Source: Triglochin maritima (lineage: Eukaryota; Streptophyta; Magnoliopsida; Alismatales; Juncaginaceae). Taken from it: DNA of 64,000 bases. Location of the stretch: contig OY821793.1 of NCBI GenBank assembly GCA_963682175.1, positions 27,735,493 to 27,799,492 on the forward strand, in the 5' to 3' direction. This document shows positions 49,601 to 61,100 of this stretch, piece after piece. The notes under the pieces are model-generated. The model saw nothing but the letters and a program-made list of their open reading frames with translations, did no database searches and was not told the origin of the DNA. Every line of letters starts with the position of its first letter. Position 1 is the first letter of the stretch. The position numbers and the translations under genes are program-made.

Positions 49601-51858
49601 CTTAGGACCCCACATATCCATCCACGTTATCTAAGAGGCGCACCCATCTAGGAGTGATCTGGCGGTCGGGCGATGGACACTAGCCTAGTGTTGTCATAGT
49701 GTGCATGTCAGCGCCACGCTAGGGCCTAGTGTGTGCTCGTGGCAGTGTCCTGCGACATTCGCTTCCAAAACACGTTTGGAAATGAAAGCGCACTTGTAGG
49801 TAAAATGGGGGTTGCTCATGGGCAAAGACCAAGGTGCCTGTGGACGTTGCTCTTCGACGTGCTCGGTTGCCCAAGGTTGTTGCCTTCCCGTGCACTTCCG
49901 AAGGCGTCCGGAAGGGAATGGGGGTTTCTCGTGGGGAACGTTCTTTGGGACGTTGCTCGTGCCCATGCTTGGGTTCCCACGGTTGTTGCCTACCCCATTC
50001 GCTTCCAAAACGCGTTTGGACGTCCATGGGTGTTGCCCGCGGGCAAAGTGGAAGCTGCCGCATCGTTTGTCCCAAGCAATGGCCTGAGTGGAGCTTAGGT
50101 GAGGCTTAGTCTATATTTGGGCCCCCGAGCACGTAGTGAGGAGGAGTGGATAGGTAACTCCTCTTAGAATGCCCGATTTAGATGTATGTAGGGTGAAGCG
50201 CGATGAGATGAAGAATGCTGATGATGTGGGGCGTGGCTGGTAGGGAGCTACGTCTTCTTGGAGGAGGCGCGACCCGTAATACTTGGGCGTTTTCTCTGAA
50301 ATTTTAGGGGCAGATAGAGGGATGAATTGTCTACGTGATGCAAGTTAGAACTCTTGATTTGGAGGTCGGATACTCGAGGCGCATCCGATTTGGTGTTGGC
50401 CTGCAGGGTGGCGACGGAGTGGCCTTTGGCCAGCTCCACGCGTGGCATGTGGTCAGCCCCACACCTAGTTTCTAAGTGGTCTTTAGGTGGCCCAACCACG
50501 GTTTATGGAACTTAGGACCCCACATATCCATCCACGTTATCTACGAGGCACACCCACCTCGGAGTGATTTGGCGGTCGGGCGATGGACACTAGCCTAGTG
50601 TTGTCATAGTTGGCATGTCAGCGCCACGCAAAGGCCTAGTGTGTGCTCGTGGCAGTAGCCTACGACATTCGCTTCCAAAACACGTTTGGAAGTGAAAGCG
50701 CACTTGTAGGTGAAATGGGGGTTGCTCGTGGGCAAAGACCAAGGTGCCTGTGGACGTTGCTCTTCGACATGCTCGGTTGCCCAAGGTTGTTGCCTTCCCG
50801 TGTACTTCCGAACGCGTCCGGAAGGGAATGGGGGTTTCTCGTGGGGAAAGTTCTTTGGGACGCTGCTCGTGCCCATGCTTGGGTTCCCACGTTTGTTGCC
50901 TACCCCATTCGCTTCCAAAACGCGTTTGGAAGTCCATGGGTGTTGCCCGCGGGCAAAGTGGAAGCTGCCGCATCGTTTGTCCCAAGCAATGGCCTGAGTG
51001 GACCTTAGGTGAGGCTTAGTCTATATTTGGCCACCCGAGCACGTAGTGAGGAGGAGGGGATGGGTAACGCCCCATAGAATGCCCGATTTAGACGTATGTA
51101 GGGCGAGGCGCGATGTGATGAAGAATGCTGATGATGTGGGGGCGTGGATGGTAGGGAGGTACGTCTTCTTGGAGGAGGCGCGACCCCGAATACTTGGGAG
51201 TTTCCTCTGAAATTTGAGGGGCAGATAGAGGGATGCATTGTCTACGTAATGCAAGTTAGAACGCTCGATTTGGAGGTCGGATGCTCGAGGCGCAGCCGAT
51301 TTGGTGTAGGCCTGCAGGGTGGCGACGGAGTGGCCTTTGGCCAGCTCCACGCGTGGCATGTGGACAGCCCCACACTTAGTTTCTAAGTGGTCTTTAGGCG
51401 GCCCAACCACGGCTTATGGAACTTAGGACCCCACATATCCATCCGCGTTATCTACGAGGCGCACCCATCTAGGAGTGATCTGGCGGTCGGGCGATGGACA
51501 CTAGCCTAGTGTTGTCATAGTTGGCATGTCAACACCACGCTAGGGCCTAGTGTGTGCTCGCGGCAGTGGCCTGCGACATTCGCTTCCAAAACACGTTTGG
51601 AAATGAAAGCGCACTTGTAGGTAAAATGGGGGTTGCTCGTGGGCAAAGACCAAGGTGCCTGTGGACGTTGCTCTTCGACGTGCTCGGTTGCCCAAGGTTG
51701 TTGCCTTCCCGTGCACTTCCGAAGGCGTCCGGAAGGGAATGGGGGTTTCTCGTGGGGAACGTTCTTTGGGACGTTGCTCGTGCCCATGCTTGGGTTCCCA
51801 CGGTTGTTGCCTACCCCATTCGCTTCCAAAACGCGTTTGGACGTCCATGGGTGTTGCC
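40624..51858 (+). repeat. Satellite block E, first copy (about 12.3 monomers)
   Basis: Anchors 40624, 41535, 42446, 43357, 44268, 45179, 46089, 47000, 47911, 48822, 49733, 50643 and 51554. Types recur every five monomers. GAACACGTCC marks 40624 and 46089, TTTGTGCTAAGC marks 41535, 42446 and 47000, TCTAGTGGGG marks 43357 and 47911, CCCACGTTTGTTG marks 44268, 48822 and 50643, and GGAACGTTC marks 45179, 49733 and 51554. Type 45179/49733 monomers are 910 bp, with GATGTGGGGCG one base short. The block is cut by the second LTR insertion. Confidence 0.95.
42370..51178 (+). repeat. Segmental duplication, left copy
   Basis: Ten consecutive monomers (anchors 42446 to 50643) recur with the same variants in the same order 12,822 bp to the right, at 55192-64000. 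Differences I noticed by eye are single bases: 45872 A/G, 46313 T/A, 46921 A/G, 48047-48050 (GTTAACC versus GTTACCC), 48351 A/C and 49450 G/A. The left limit is where GAGGTGCATTC (here) differs from GAGGCGCACCC (right copy). The right limit is set by the window end. Confidence 0.92.
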
Positions 51859-52999
51859 TGATTGATCGTTTTATATTTTTAACCGCAAGTGCACGGCCGC
51901 GTTGAAGCGGTGGCAAATACGGGTCGTCCACTGGGAGGTGTGTCGACACTTGGTTCGTGCGAAGGCAAGGGGTAAAGAAAGGAGAAAAGGATTGGTTACA
52001 CTAAACTACACTTCAATGCAAATGGAAATGAAAGATAAGCAATAAAAACTAAACCCCAAAGGGGGTAGAGAAATAATGTGCATCATAAAGAAGTGTGTGT
52101 GTGTTCATTAAGCTCCTCACAACATGTAGTGCATGAAATCATAAAACTACATCCAACTTTGCCTCAACATGAATTAAGATAAGACTACATCATTAAAACA
52201 TACAAGACAATAATTGGAATGAAACTAAATGACCTCATGTATAAAGACTAGACCCTACTATGCCTCCACATGAATTAAGATGACTACATCATTAAAACAT
52301 ACAAGACATTAGCTAAGGAAAAGGCAACAAGAGTACATACACTACAAATTGTGTTTCCAACATTAACTTCATCCATATCCTAACCTTATCATTCCCCATA
52401 AAATAGGTCCACTAATCAAAGCATAAGCTAAGCTTCATTCAAGAGCATTAGCATATCAAAGATAAGAGTGGAGACCCATTAGATGGTTATGGAAATCATA
52501 TAAATCTCAATGGATAAAAATAACACACACTTAATACACTACATAATTATATCACATATTTCTCCACCCCCCAAATGGGGATGGAACTACTCACTACTCA
52601 TTACACTACTGATTAGACTAAGTAAAGAAAACATTTAACTAAGATACTAAAATTACTAAACAAGAAATTAAACAAAGTAAAACAACCCACACAAAACAAA
52701 CAACATAACAAAACAAGATTAAAAGAAACAAATAAACTTTTATTAACAATGACTCACATTGAAGGTAGCATCCTTCTCCACCTTGAGTTTTTGCTTCAAG
52801 GCTCACTCCTTAGTAGAGAGAATGCCACCAAGCAATGGGTAATTACAATGGAAGGTGAAGAGTTCTATTTATAAGCATGGAAAAAGCTAATCGGGGACAA
52901 TCCCCCGATGTGGGACTAAACCAATACCAAAAATAGCCTAAACGAACATTAATACAAGTCCAGGAGAAATTTCGACGGATCCTGAGCAATATGGACCGC
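51859..52999 (-). mobile_element. Truncated solo LTR of the same retrotransposon family
   Basis: A 1141-bp AT-rich insertion starting TGATTGATCG. It matches the complete LTR from 35332 to about 36482 and lacks the outer 402 bp of U3. It resembles the complete LTR more closely than the LTR fragment at 34712 does, for example over GTTCGTGCGAAGGCAAGGG. No PBS, internal region or second LTR is present. The outer end joins satellite out of register after a single extra base (53000), with about 137 bp of satellite missing. No target duplication can be seen because one flank is gone. Confidence 0.94.
52864..52873 (-). promoter_or_regulatory. LTR TATA box (second insertion)
   Basis: TATAAATAGA on the minus strand at the position homologous to 36347-36356. 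The promoter core survives the truncation, which removed only sequence further upstream. Confidence 0.65.
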
Positions 53000-53000
53000 T

Positions 53001-55191
53001 ATTTAGATGTATGTAGGGCGAGGCGCGATGAGATGAAGAATGCTGATGAAGTGGGGGCGTGGCTGGTAGGGAGCTACGTCTTCTTGGAGGAGGCGCGACC
53101 CGGAATACTTGGGAGTTTCCTCTGAAATTTTAGGGGCAGATAGAGGGATGAATTGTCTACGTAATACAAGTTAGAACGCTCGATTTGGAGGTCGGATGCT
53201 CGAGGCGCAGCCGATTTGGTGTAGGCCTGCAGGGTGGCGACGGAGTGGCCTTTGGCCAGCTCCACGCGTGGCATGTGGACAGCCCCACACCTAGTTTCTA
53301 AGTGGTCTTTAGGCGGCCCAACCACGGTTTATGGAACTTAGGACCCCACATATCCATCCACGTTATCTACGAGGCGCACCCCCCTCGGAATGATTTGGCG
53401 GTCGGGCGATGGACACTAGCCTAGTGTTGTCATAGTTGGCATGTCAGCGCCACGCTAGGGCCTAGTGTGTGCTCGCGGCAGTGGCCTGCGACATTCGCTT
53501 CCAAAACACGTTTGGAAATGAAAGCGCACTTGTAGGTGAAATGGGGGTTGCTCGTGGGCAAAGACCAAGGTGCCTGTGGACGTTGCTCTTCGACGTGCTA
53601 GGTTGCCCAAGGTTGTTGCCCTCCCGTGCACTTCCGAAGGCGTCCGGAAGGGAATGGGGGTTTCTCGTGGGGAACGTTCTTTGGGACGTTGCTCGTGCCC
53701 ATTCTTGGGTGCCCACGGTTGTTGCCTACCCCATTCGCTTCCAAAATGCGTTTGGAAGTCCATGGGTGTTGCCCGCGGGCAAAGTGGAAGCTGCCGCATC
53801 GTTTGTCCCAAGCAATGGCCTGAGTGGACGTTAGGTGAGCCTTAGTCTATATTTGGGCACCCGAGCACGTAGTGAGGAGGAGTGGATGGGTAACTCCCCT
53901 TAGAATGCCCGATTTAGACGTATGTAGGGCGAGGCGCGATGTGATGAAGAATGCTGATGATGTGGGGGCGTGGCTGGTAGGGAGCTACGTCTTCTTGGAG
54001 GAGGCGCGACCCCGAATACTTGGGCGTTTCCTCTGAAATTTTAGGGGCCGATAGAGGAATGAATTGTCTACGTAATGCAAGTTAGAACGCTCTATTTGGA
54101 GGTCGGATGCTCGACGCACAGCTGATTTGGTGTTGGCCTGCAGGGTGGCGACGGAGTGGCCTTTGGCCAGCTCCACGCGTGGCATGTGGTCAGCCCCACA
54201 CCTAGTTTCTAAGTGGTCTTTAGGAGGCCCAACCACGGTTTATGGAACTTAGGACCCCACATATCCATCCACGTTATCTACGAGGCGCACCCACCTCGGA
54301 GTGATTTGGCGGTCGGGCAATGGACACTAGCCTAGTGTTGTCATAGTTGGCATGTCAGCGCCACGCTAGGGCCTAGTGTGTGCTCGCGGCAGTGGCCTGC
54401 GACATTCGCTTCCAAAACACGTTTGGAAGTGAAAGCGCACTTGTAGGTGAAATGGGGGTTGCTCGTGGGCAAAGACCAAGGTGCCTGTGGACGTTGCTCT
54501 TCGACATGCTCGGTGGCCCAAGGTTGTTGCCTTCCCGTGCACTTCCGAAGGCGTCCGGAAGGGAATGGGGGTTTCTTGTGGGGAAAGTTCTTTGGGACGT
54601 TGCTCGTGCCCATGCTTGGGTTCCCACGTTTGTTGCCTACCCCATTCGCTTCCAAAACGCGTTTGGAAGTCCATGGGTGTTGCCCGCGGGCAAAGTGGAA
54701 GCTGCCGCATCGTTTGTCCCAAGCAATGGCCTGAGTGGACCTTAGGTGAGGCTTAGTCTATATTTGGGCACCCAAGCACATAGTGAGGAGGAGTGGATGT
54801 GTAACTCCCCATAGAATGCCCGATTTAGACGTATGTAGTGCGAGGAGCGATGTGATGAAGAATGCTGATGATGTCGTTCTTCTTGGAGGAGGCGCGACCA
54901 CGAATACTTGGACGTTTGCTCTGAAATTTTAGGCGCAGATAGAGGGATGAATTGTCTACGTAATGCAAGTTAGAACGCTCGATTTGGAGGTCGGATGGTC
55001 GAGGAGCAGTCGATTTGGTGTCAGCCTGCAGCGTGGCGACGGAGTGGCCTTTGGCCAGCTCCACGTGTGGCATGTGGCCAGCCCCACACCTAGTTCCTAA
55101 TTGGTCTTTAGGCGACCCAACCACGGTTTATGGAACTTAGGACCCCACATATCCATCCTCGTTATCTACGAGGCGCACCCATCTCGGAGTG
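53001..55191 (+). repeat. Satellite between the second LTR and the right duplicate
   Basis: Begins mid-monomer at ATTTAGATGTATG and contains anchors 53469 and 54380. These monomers are related to block E but distinct, with CTAGGTTGCCC at 53600, GGCCGATAGAGG near 54047 and TCGACGCACAGC near 54113. The copy starting at 54380 is only 888 bp long because of a 23-bp deletion near 54875. Confidence 0.94.
54871..54884 (+). repeat. 23-bp deletion inside a monomer
   Basis: ATGTCGTTCTTCTTGG replaces the usual stretch from GATGTGGGGGCGTGG to GCTACGTCTTCTTGG. The anchor spacing 54380 to 55268 is 888 bp instead of 911. This is the only large internal indel I see in the array outside the LTR scars. Confidence 0.88.
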
Positions 55192-58100
55192 ATTTGGCGG
55201 TCGGGCGATGGACACTAGCCTAGTGTTGTCATAGTTGGCATGTCAGCGCCACGCTAGGGCCTAGTGTGTGCTCGCGGCAGTGGCCTGCGGCATTCGCTTC
55301 CAAAACACGTTTGGCAGTGAAAGCGCACTTGTAGGTGAAATGGAGGTTGCTCGTGGGCAAAGACCAAGGTGCCTGTGGACGTTGCTCTTCGACGTGCTCG
55401 GTTGCCCAAGGTTGTTGCCTTCCCGTGCACTTCCGAACGCGTCCGGAAGGGAATGGGGGTTTCTCGTGGGGAAAGTTCTTTGGGACGTTGCTCGTGCCCA
55501 TGCTTGGGTTCCCACGGTTGTTGCCTACCCCATTCGCTTCCAAAACGCGTTTGGAAGTCCATGGGTGTTGCCCGCGGGCAAAGTGGAAGCTGCCGCATCG
55601 TTTGTGCTAAGCAATGGCCTGAGTGGACCTTAGGTGAGCCTAAGTCTATATTTGGGCACCCAAGCACATAGTGAGGAGGAGTGGATGGGTAACTTCTCTT
55701 AGAATGCCCGATTTAGATGTATGTAGGGCGAGGCGCGATGAGATAAAGAATGCTGATGATGTGGGGGCGTGGCTGGTAGGGAGCTACGTCTTCTTGGAGG
55801 AGGCGCGACCCTGAATACTTGGGCGTTTGCTCTGAAATTTTAGGGTCAGATAGAGGGATGAATTGTCTACGTAATGCAAGTTAGAACGCTCGATTTGGAG
55901 GTCGGATGCTCGAGGCGCAGCCGATGTGGTGTTGGCCTGCAGGGTGGCGACGGAGTGGCCTTGGGCCAGCTCCACGCATGGCATGTGGCCAGCCCCACAC
56001 CTAGTTTCTAAGTGGTCTTTAGGCGGCCCAACCACGGTTTATGGAACTTAGGACCCCACATATCCATCCGCGTTATCTACGAGGTGCATTCATCTCGGAG
56101 TGATTTGGCGGTCGGGCGATGGACACTAGCCTAGTGTTGTCATAGTTGGCATGTCAGCGCCACGCTAGGGCCTAGTGTGTGCTCGCGGCAGTGGCCTGCG
56201 GCATTCGCTTCCAAAACACGTTTGGCAGTGAAAGCGCACTTGTAGGTGAAATGGAGGTTGCTCGTGGGCAAAGACCAAGGTGCCTGTGGACGTTGCTCTT
56301 CGACGTCCTCGGTTACCCAAGGTTGTTGCCTTCCCGTGCACTTCCGAACGCGTCCGGAAGGGAATGGGGGTTTCTAGTGGGGAAAGTTCTTTGGGACGTT
56401 GCTCGTGCCCATGCTTGGGTTCCCACGGTTGTTGCCTACCCCATTCGCTTCCAAAACGCGTTTGGAAGTCCATGGGTGTTGCCCGCGGGCAAAGTGGAAG
56501 CTGCCGCATCGTTTGTGCCAAGCAATGGCCTGAGTGGACCTTAGGTGAGCCTTAGTCTATATTTGGGCACCCAAGCACATAGTGAGGAGGAGTGGATGGG
56601 TAACTCCTCTTAGAATGCCCGATTTAGATGTATGTAGGGCGAGGCGCGATGAGATGAAGAATGCTGATGATGTGGGGGCGTGGCTGGTAGGGAGCTACGT
56701 CTTCTTGGTGGAGGAGCGACCCCGAATACTTGGGCGTTTGCTCTGAAATTTTAGGGTCAGATAGAGGGATGAATTGTCTACGTAATGCAAGTTATAACGC
56801 TCGATTTGGAGGTCGGATGCTCGAGGCGCAGCCGATGTGGTGTTGGCCTGCAGGGTGGCGACGGAGTGGCCTTGGGCCAGCTCCACGCATGGCATGTGGC
56901 CAGCCCCACACCTAGTTTCTAAGTGGTCTTTAGGCGGCCCAACCACGGTTTATGGAACTTAGGACCCCACATATCCATCCGCGTTATCTACGAGGTGCAT
57001 TCATCTCGGAGTGATTTGGCGGTCGGGCGATGGACACTAGCCTAGTGTTGTCATAGTTGGCATGTCAGCGCCACGCTAGGGCCTAGTGTGTGCTCGCGGC
57101 AGTGGCCTGCGGCATTCGCTTCCAAAACACGTTTGGCAGTGAAAGCGCACTTGTAGGTGAAATGGAGGTTGCTCGTGGGCAAAGACCAAGGTGCCTGTGG
57201 ACGTTGCTCTTCGACATGCTCGGTTGCCCAAGGTTGTTGCCTTCCCGTGCACTTCTGAACGCGTCCGGAAGGGAATGGGGGTTTCTCGTGGGGAAAGTTC
57301 TTTGGGACGTTGCTCGTGCCCATGCTTGGGTTCCCACGTTTGTTGCCTACCCCATTCGCTTCCAAAACGCGTTTGGAAGTCCATGGGTGTTGCCCGCGGG
57401 CAAAGTGGAAGTTGCCGCATTGTTTGTCCCAAGCAATGGCCTGAGTGGAGCTTAGGTGAGGCTTAGTCTATATTTGGGCCCCCGAGCACGTAGTGAGGAG
57501 GAGTGGATGGGTAACTCCTCTTAGAATGCCCGATTTAGATGTATGTAGGGCGAGGCGCGATGAGATGAAGAATGCTGATGATGTGGGGACGTGGCTGGTA
57601 GGGAGCTACGTCTTCTTGGAGGAGGCGCGACCAGGAATACTTGGGCGTTTGCTATGAAATGTTAGGGGCAGATAGAGGGATGAATTGTCTACGTAATGCA
57701 AGTTAGAACACTCGATTTGGAGGTCGGATGCTCGAGGCGCAGCCGATTTGGTGTTGGCCTGCAGGGTGGCGACGGAGTGGCCTTTGGCCAGCTCCACGCG
57801 TGGCATGTGGTCAGCCCCACACCTAGTTTCTAAGTGGTCTTTAGGCGGCCCAACCACGGTTTATGGAACTTAGGACCCCACATATCCATCCACGTTATCT
57901 AAGAGGCGCACCCATCTAGGAGTGATCTGGCGGTCGGGCGATGGACACTAGCCTAGTGTTGTCATAGTGTGCATGTCAGCGCCACGCTAGGGCCTAGTGT
58001 GTGCTCGTGGCAGTGTCCTGCGACATTCGCTTCCAAAACACGTTTGGAAATGAAAGCGCACTTGTAGGTAAAATGGGGGTTGCTCATGGGCAAAGACCAA

Positions 58101-61100
58101 GGTGCCTGTGGACGTTGCTCTTCGACGTGCTCGGTTGCCCAAGGTTGTTGCCTTCCCGTGCACTTCCGAAGGCGTCCGGAAGGGAATGGGGGTTTCTCGT
58201 GGGGAACGTTCTTTGGGACGTTGCTCGTGCCCATGCTTGGGTTCCCACGGTTGTTGCCTACCCCATTCGCTTCCAAAACGCGTTTGGACGTCCATGGGTG
58301 TTGCCCGCGGGCAAAGTGGAAGCTGCCGCATCGTTTGTCCCAAGCAATGGCCTGAGTGGAGCTTAGGTGAGGCTTAGTCTATATTTGGGCCCCCGAGCAC
58401 GTAGTGAGGAGGAGTGGATGGGTAACTCCTCTTAGAATGCCCGATTTAGATGTATGTAGGGTGAAGCGCGATGAGATGAAGAATGCTGATGATGTGGGGC
58501 GTGGCTGGTAGGGAGCTACGTCTTCTTGGAGGAGGCGCGACCCGTAATACTTGGGCGTTTGCTCTGAAATTTTAGGGGCAGATAGAGGGATGAATTGTCT
58601 ACGTGATGCAAGTTAGAACTCTTGATTTGGAGGTCGGATACTCGAGGCGCAGCCGATTTGGTGTTGGCCTGCAGGGTGGCGACGGAGTGGCCTTTGGCCA
58701 GCTCCACCCGTGGCATGTGGCCAGCCCCACACCTAGTTTCTAATTGGTCTTTAGGCGTCCCAACCACGGCTTATGGAACTTAGGACCCCACATATCCATC
58801 CGCGTTATCTACGAGGCGCACCCATCTCGGAGTGATCTGGCGGTCGGGCGATGGACACTAGCCTAGTGTTGTCATAGTTGGCATGTCAACACCACGCTAG
58901 GGCCTAGTGTGTGCTCGCGGCAGTGGCCTGCGACATTCGCTTCCAAAACACGTTTGGAAATGAAAGCGCACTTGTAGGTAAAATGGGGGTTGCTCGTGGG
59001 CAAAGACCAAGGTGCCTGTGGACGTTGCTCTTCGACGTGCTCGGTTGCCCAAGGTTGTTGCCTTCCCGTGCACTTCCGAACACGTCCGGAAGGGAATGCG
59101 GGTTTCTCGTGGGGAAAGTTCTTTGGGACATTGCTCGTGCCCATGCTTGGGTTCCCACGGTTGTTGCCTACCCCATTCGCTTCCAAAACGCGTTTGGAAG
59201 TCCATGGGTGTTGCCCGCGGGCAAAGTGGAAGCTGCCGCATCGTTTGTGCCAAGCAATGGCCTGAGTGGACCTTAGGTGAGCCTTAGTCTTTATTTGGGC
59301 ACCCAAGCACATAGTGAGGAGGAGTGGATGGGTAACTCCTCTTAGAATGCCCGATTTAGATGTATGTAGGGCGAGGCGCGATGAGATGAAGAATGCTGAT
59401 GATGTGGGGGCGTGGCTGGTAGGGAGCTACGTCTTCTTGGAGGAGGCGCGACCCTGAATACTTGGGCGTTGGCTCTGAAATTGTAGGGTCAGATAGAGGG
59501 ATGAATTGTCTACGTAATACAAGTTAGAACGCTCGATTTGGAGGTCGGATGCTCGAGGCGCAGCCGATTTGGTGTTGGCCTGCAGGGTGGCGACGGAGTG
59601 GCCTTGGGCCAGCTCCACGCGTGGCATGTGGCCAGCCCCACACCTAGTTTCTAAGTGGTCTTTAGGCGGCCCAACCTCGGTTTATGGAACTATGGACCCC
59701 ACATATCCATCTGCGTTATCTACGAGGTGCATTCATCTCGGAGTGATTTGGCGGTCGGGCGATGGACACTAGCCTAGTGTTGTCATAGTTGGCATGTCAG
59801 CGCCACGCAAGGGCCTAGTGTGTGCTCGCGGCAGTGGCCTGCGGCATTCGCTTCCAAAACACGTTTGGCAGTGAAAGCGCACTTGTAGGTGAAATGGAGG
59901 TTGCTCGTGGGCAAAGACCAAGGTGCCTGTGGACGTTGCTCTTCGACGTGCTCGGTTGCCCAAGGTTGTTGCCTTCCCGTGCACTTCCGAACGCGTCCGG
60001 AAGGGAATGGGGGTTTCTCGTGGGGAAAGTTCTTTGGGACGTTGCTCGTGCCCATGCTTGGGTTCCCACGGTTGTTGCCTACCCCATTCGCTTCCAAAAC
60101 GCGTTTGGAAGTCCATGGGTGTTGCCCGCGGGCAAAGTGGAAGCTGCCGCATCGTTTGTGCTAAGCAATGGCCTGAGTGGACCTTAGGTGAGCCTAAGTC
60201 TATATTTGGGCACCCAAGCACATAGTGAGGAGGAGTGGATGGGTAACTTCTCTTAGAATGCCCGATTTAGATGTATGTAGGGCGAGGCGCGATGAGATGA
60301 AGAATGCTGATGATGTGGGGGCGTGGCTGGTAGGGAGCTACGTCTTCTTGGAGGAGGCGCGACCCTGAATACTTGGGCGTTTGCTCTGAAATTTTAGGGT
60401 CAGATAGAGGGATGAATTGTCTACGTAATGCAAGTTAGAACGCTCGATTTGGAGGTCGGATGCTCGAGGCGCAGCCGATGTGGTGTTGGCCTGCAGGGTG
60501 GCGACGGAGTGGCCTTGGGCCAGCTCCACGCATGGCATGTGGCCAGCCCCACACCTAGTTTCTAAGTGGTCTTTAGGCGGCCCAACCACGGTTTATGGAA
60601 CTTAGGACCCCACATATCCATCCGCGTTATCTACGAGGTGCATTCATCTCGGAGTGATTTGGCGGTCGGGCGATGGACACTAGCCTAGTGTTGTCATAGT
60701 TGGCATGTCAGCGCCACGCTAGGGCCTAGTGTGTGCTCGCGGCAGTGGCCTGCGGCATTCGCTTCCAAAACACGTTTGGCAGTGAAAGCGCACTTGTAGG
60801 TGAAATGGAGGTTGCTCGTGGGCAAAGACCAAGGTGCCTGTGGACGTTGCTCTTCGACGTCCTCGGTTACCCAAGGTTGTTGCCTTCCCGTGCACTTCCG
60901 AACGCGTCCGGAAGGGAATGGGGGTTTCTAGTGGGGAAAGTTCTTTGGGACGTTGCTCGTGCCCATGCTTGGGTTCCCACGGTTGTTGCCTACCCCATTC
61001 GCTTCCAAAACGCGTTTGGAAGTCCATGGGTGTTGCCCGCGGGCAAAGTGGAAGCTGCCGCATCGTTTGTGCCAAGCAATGGCCTGAGTGGACCTTAGGT

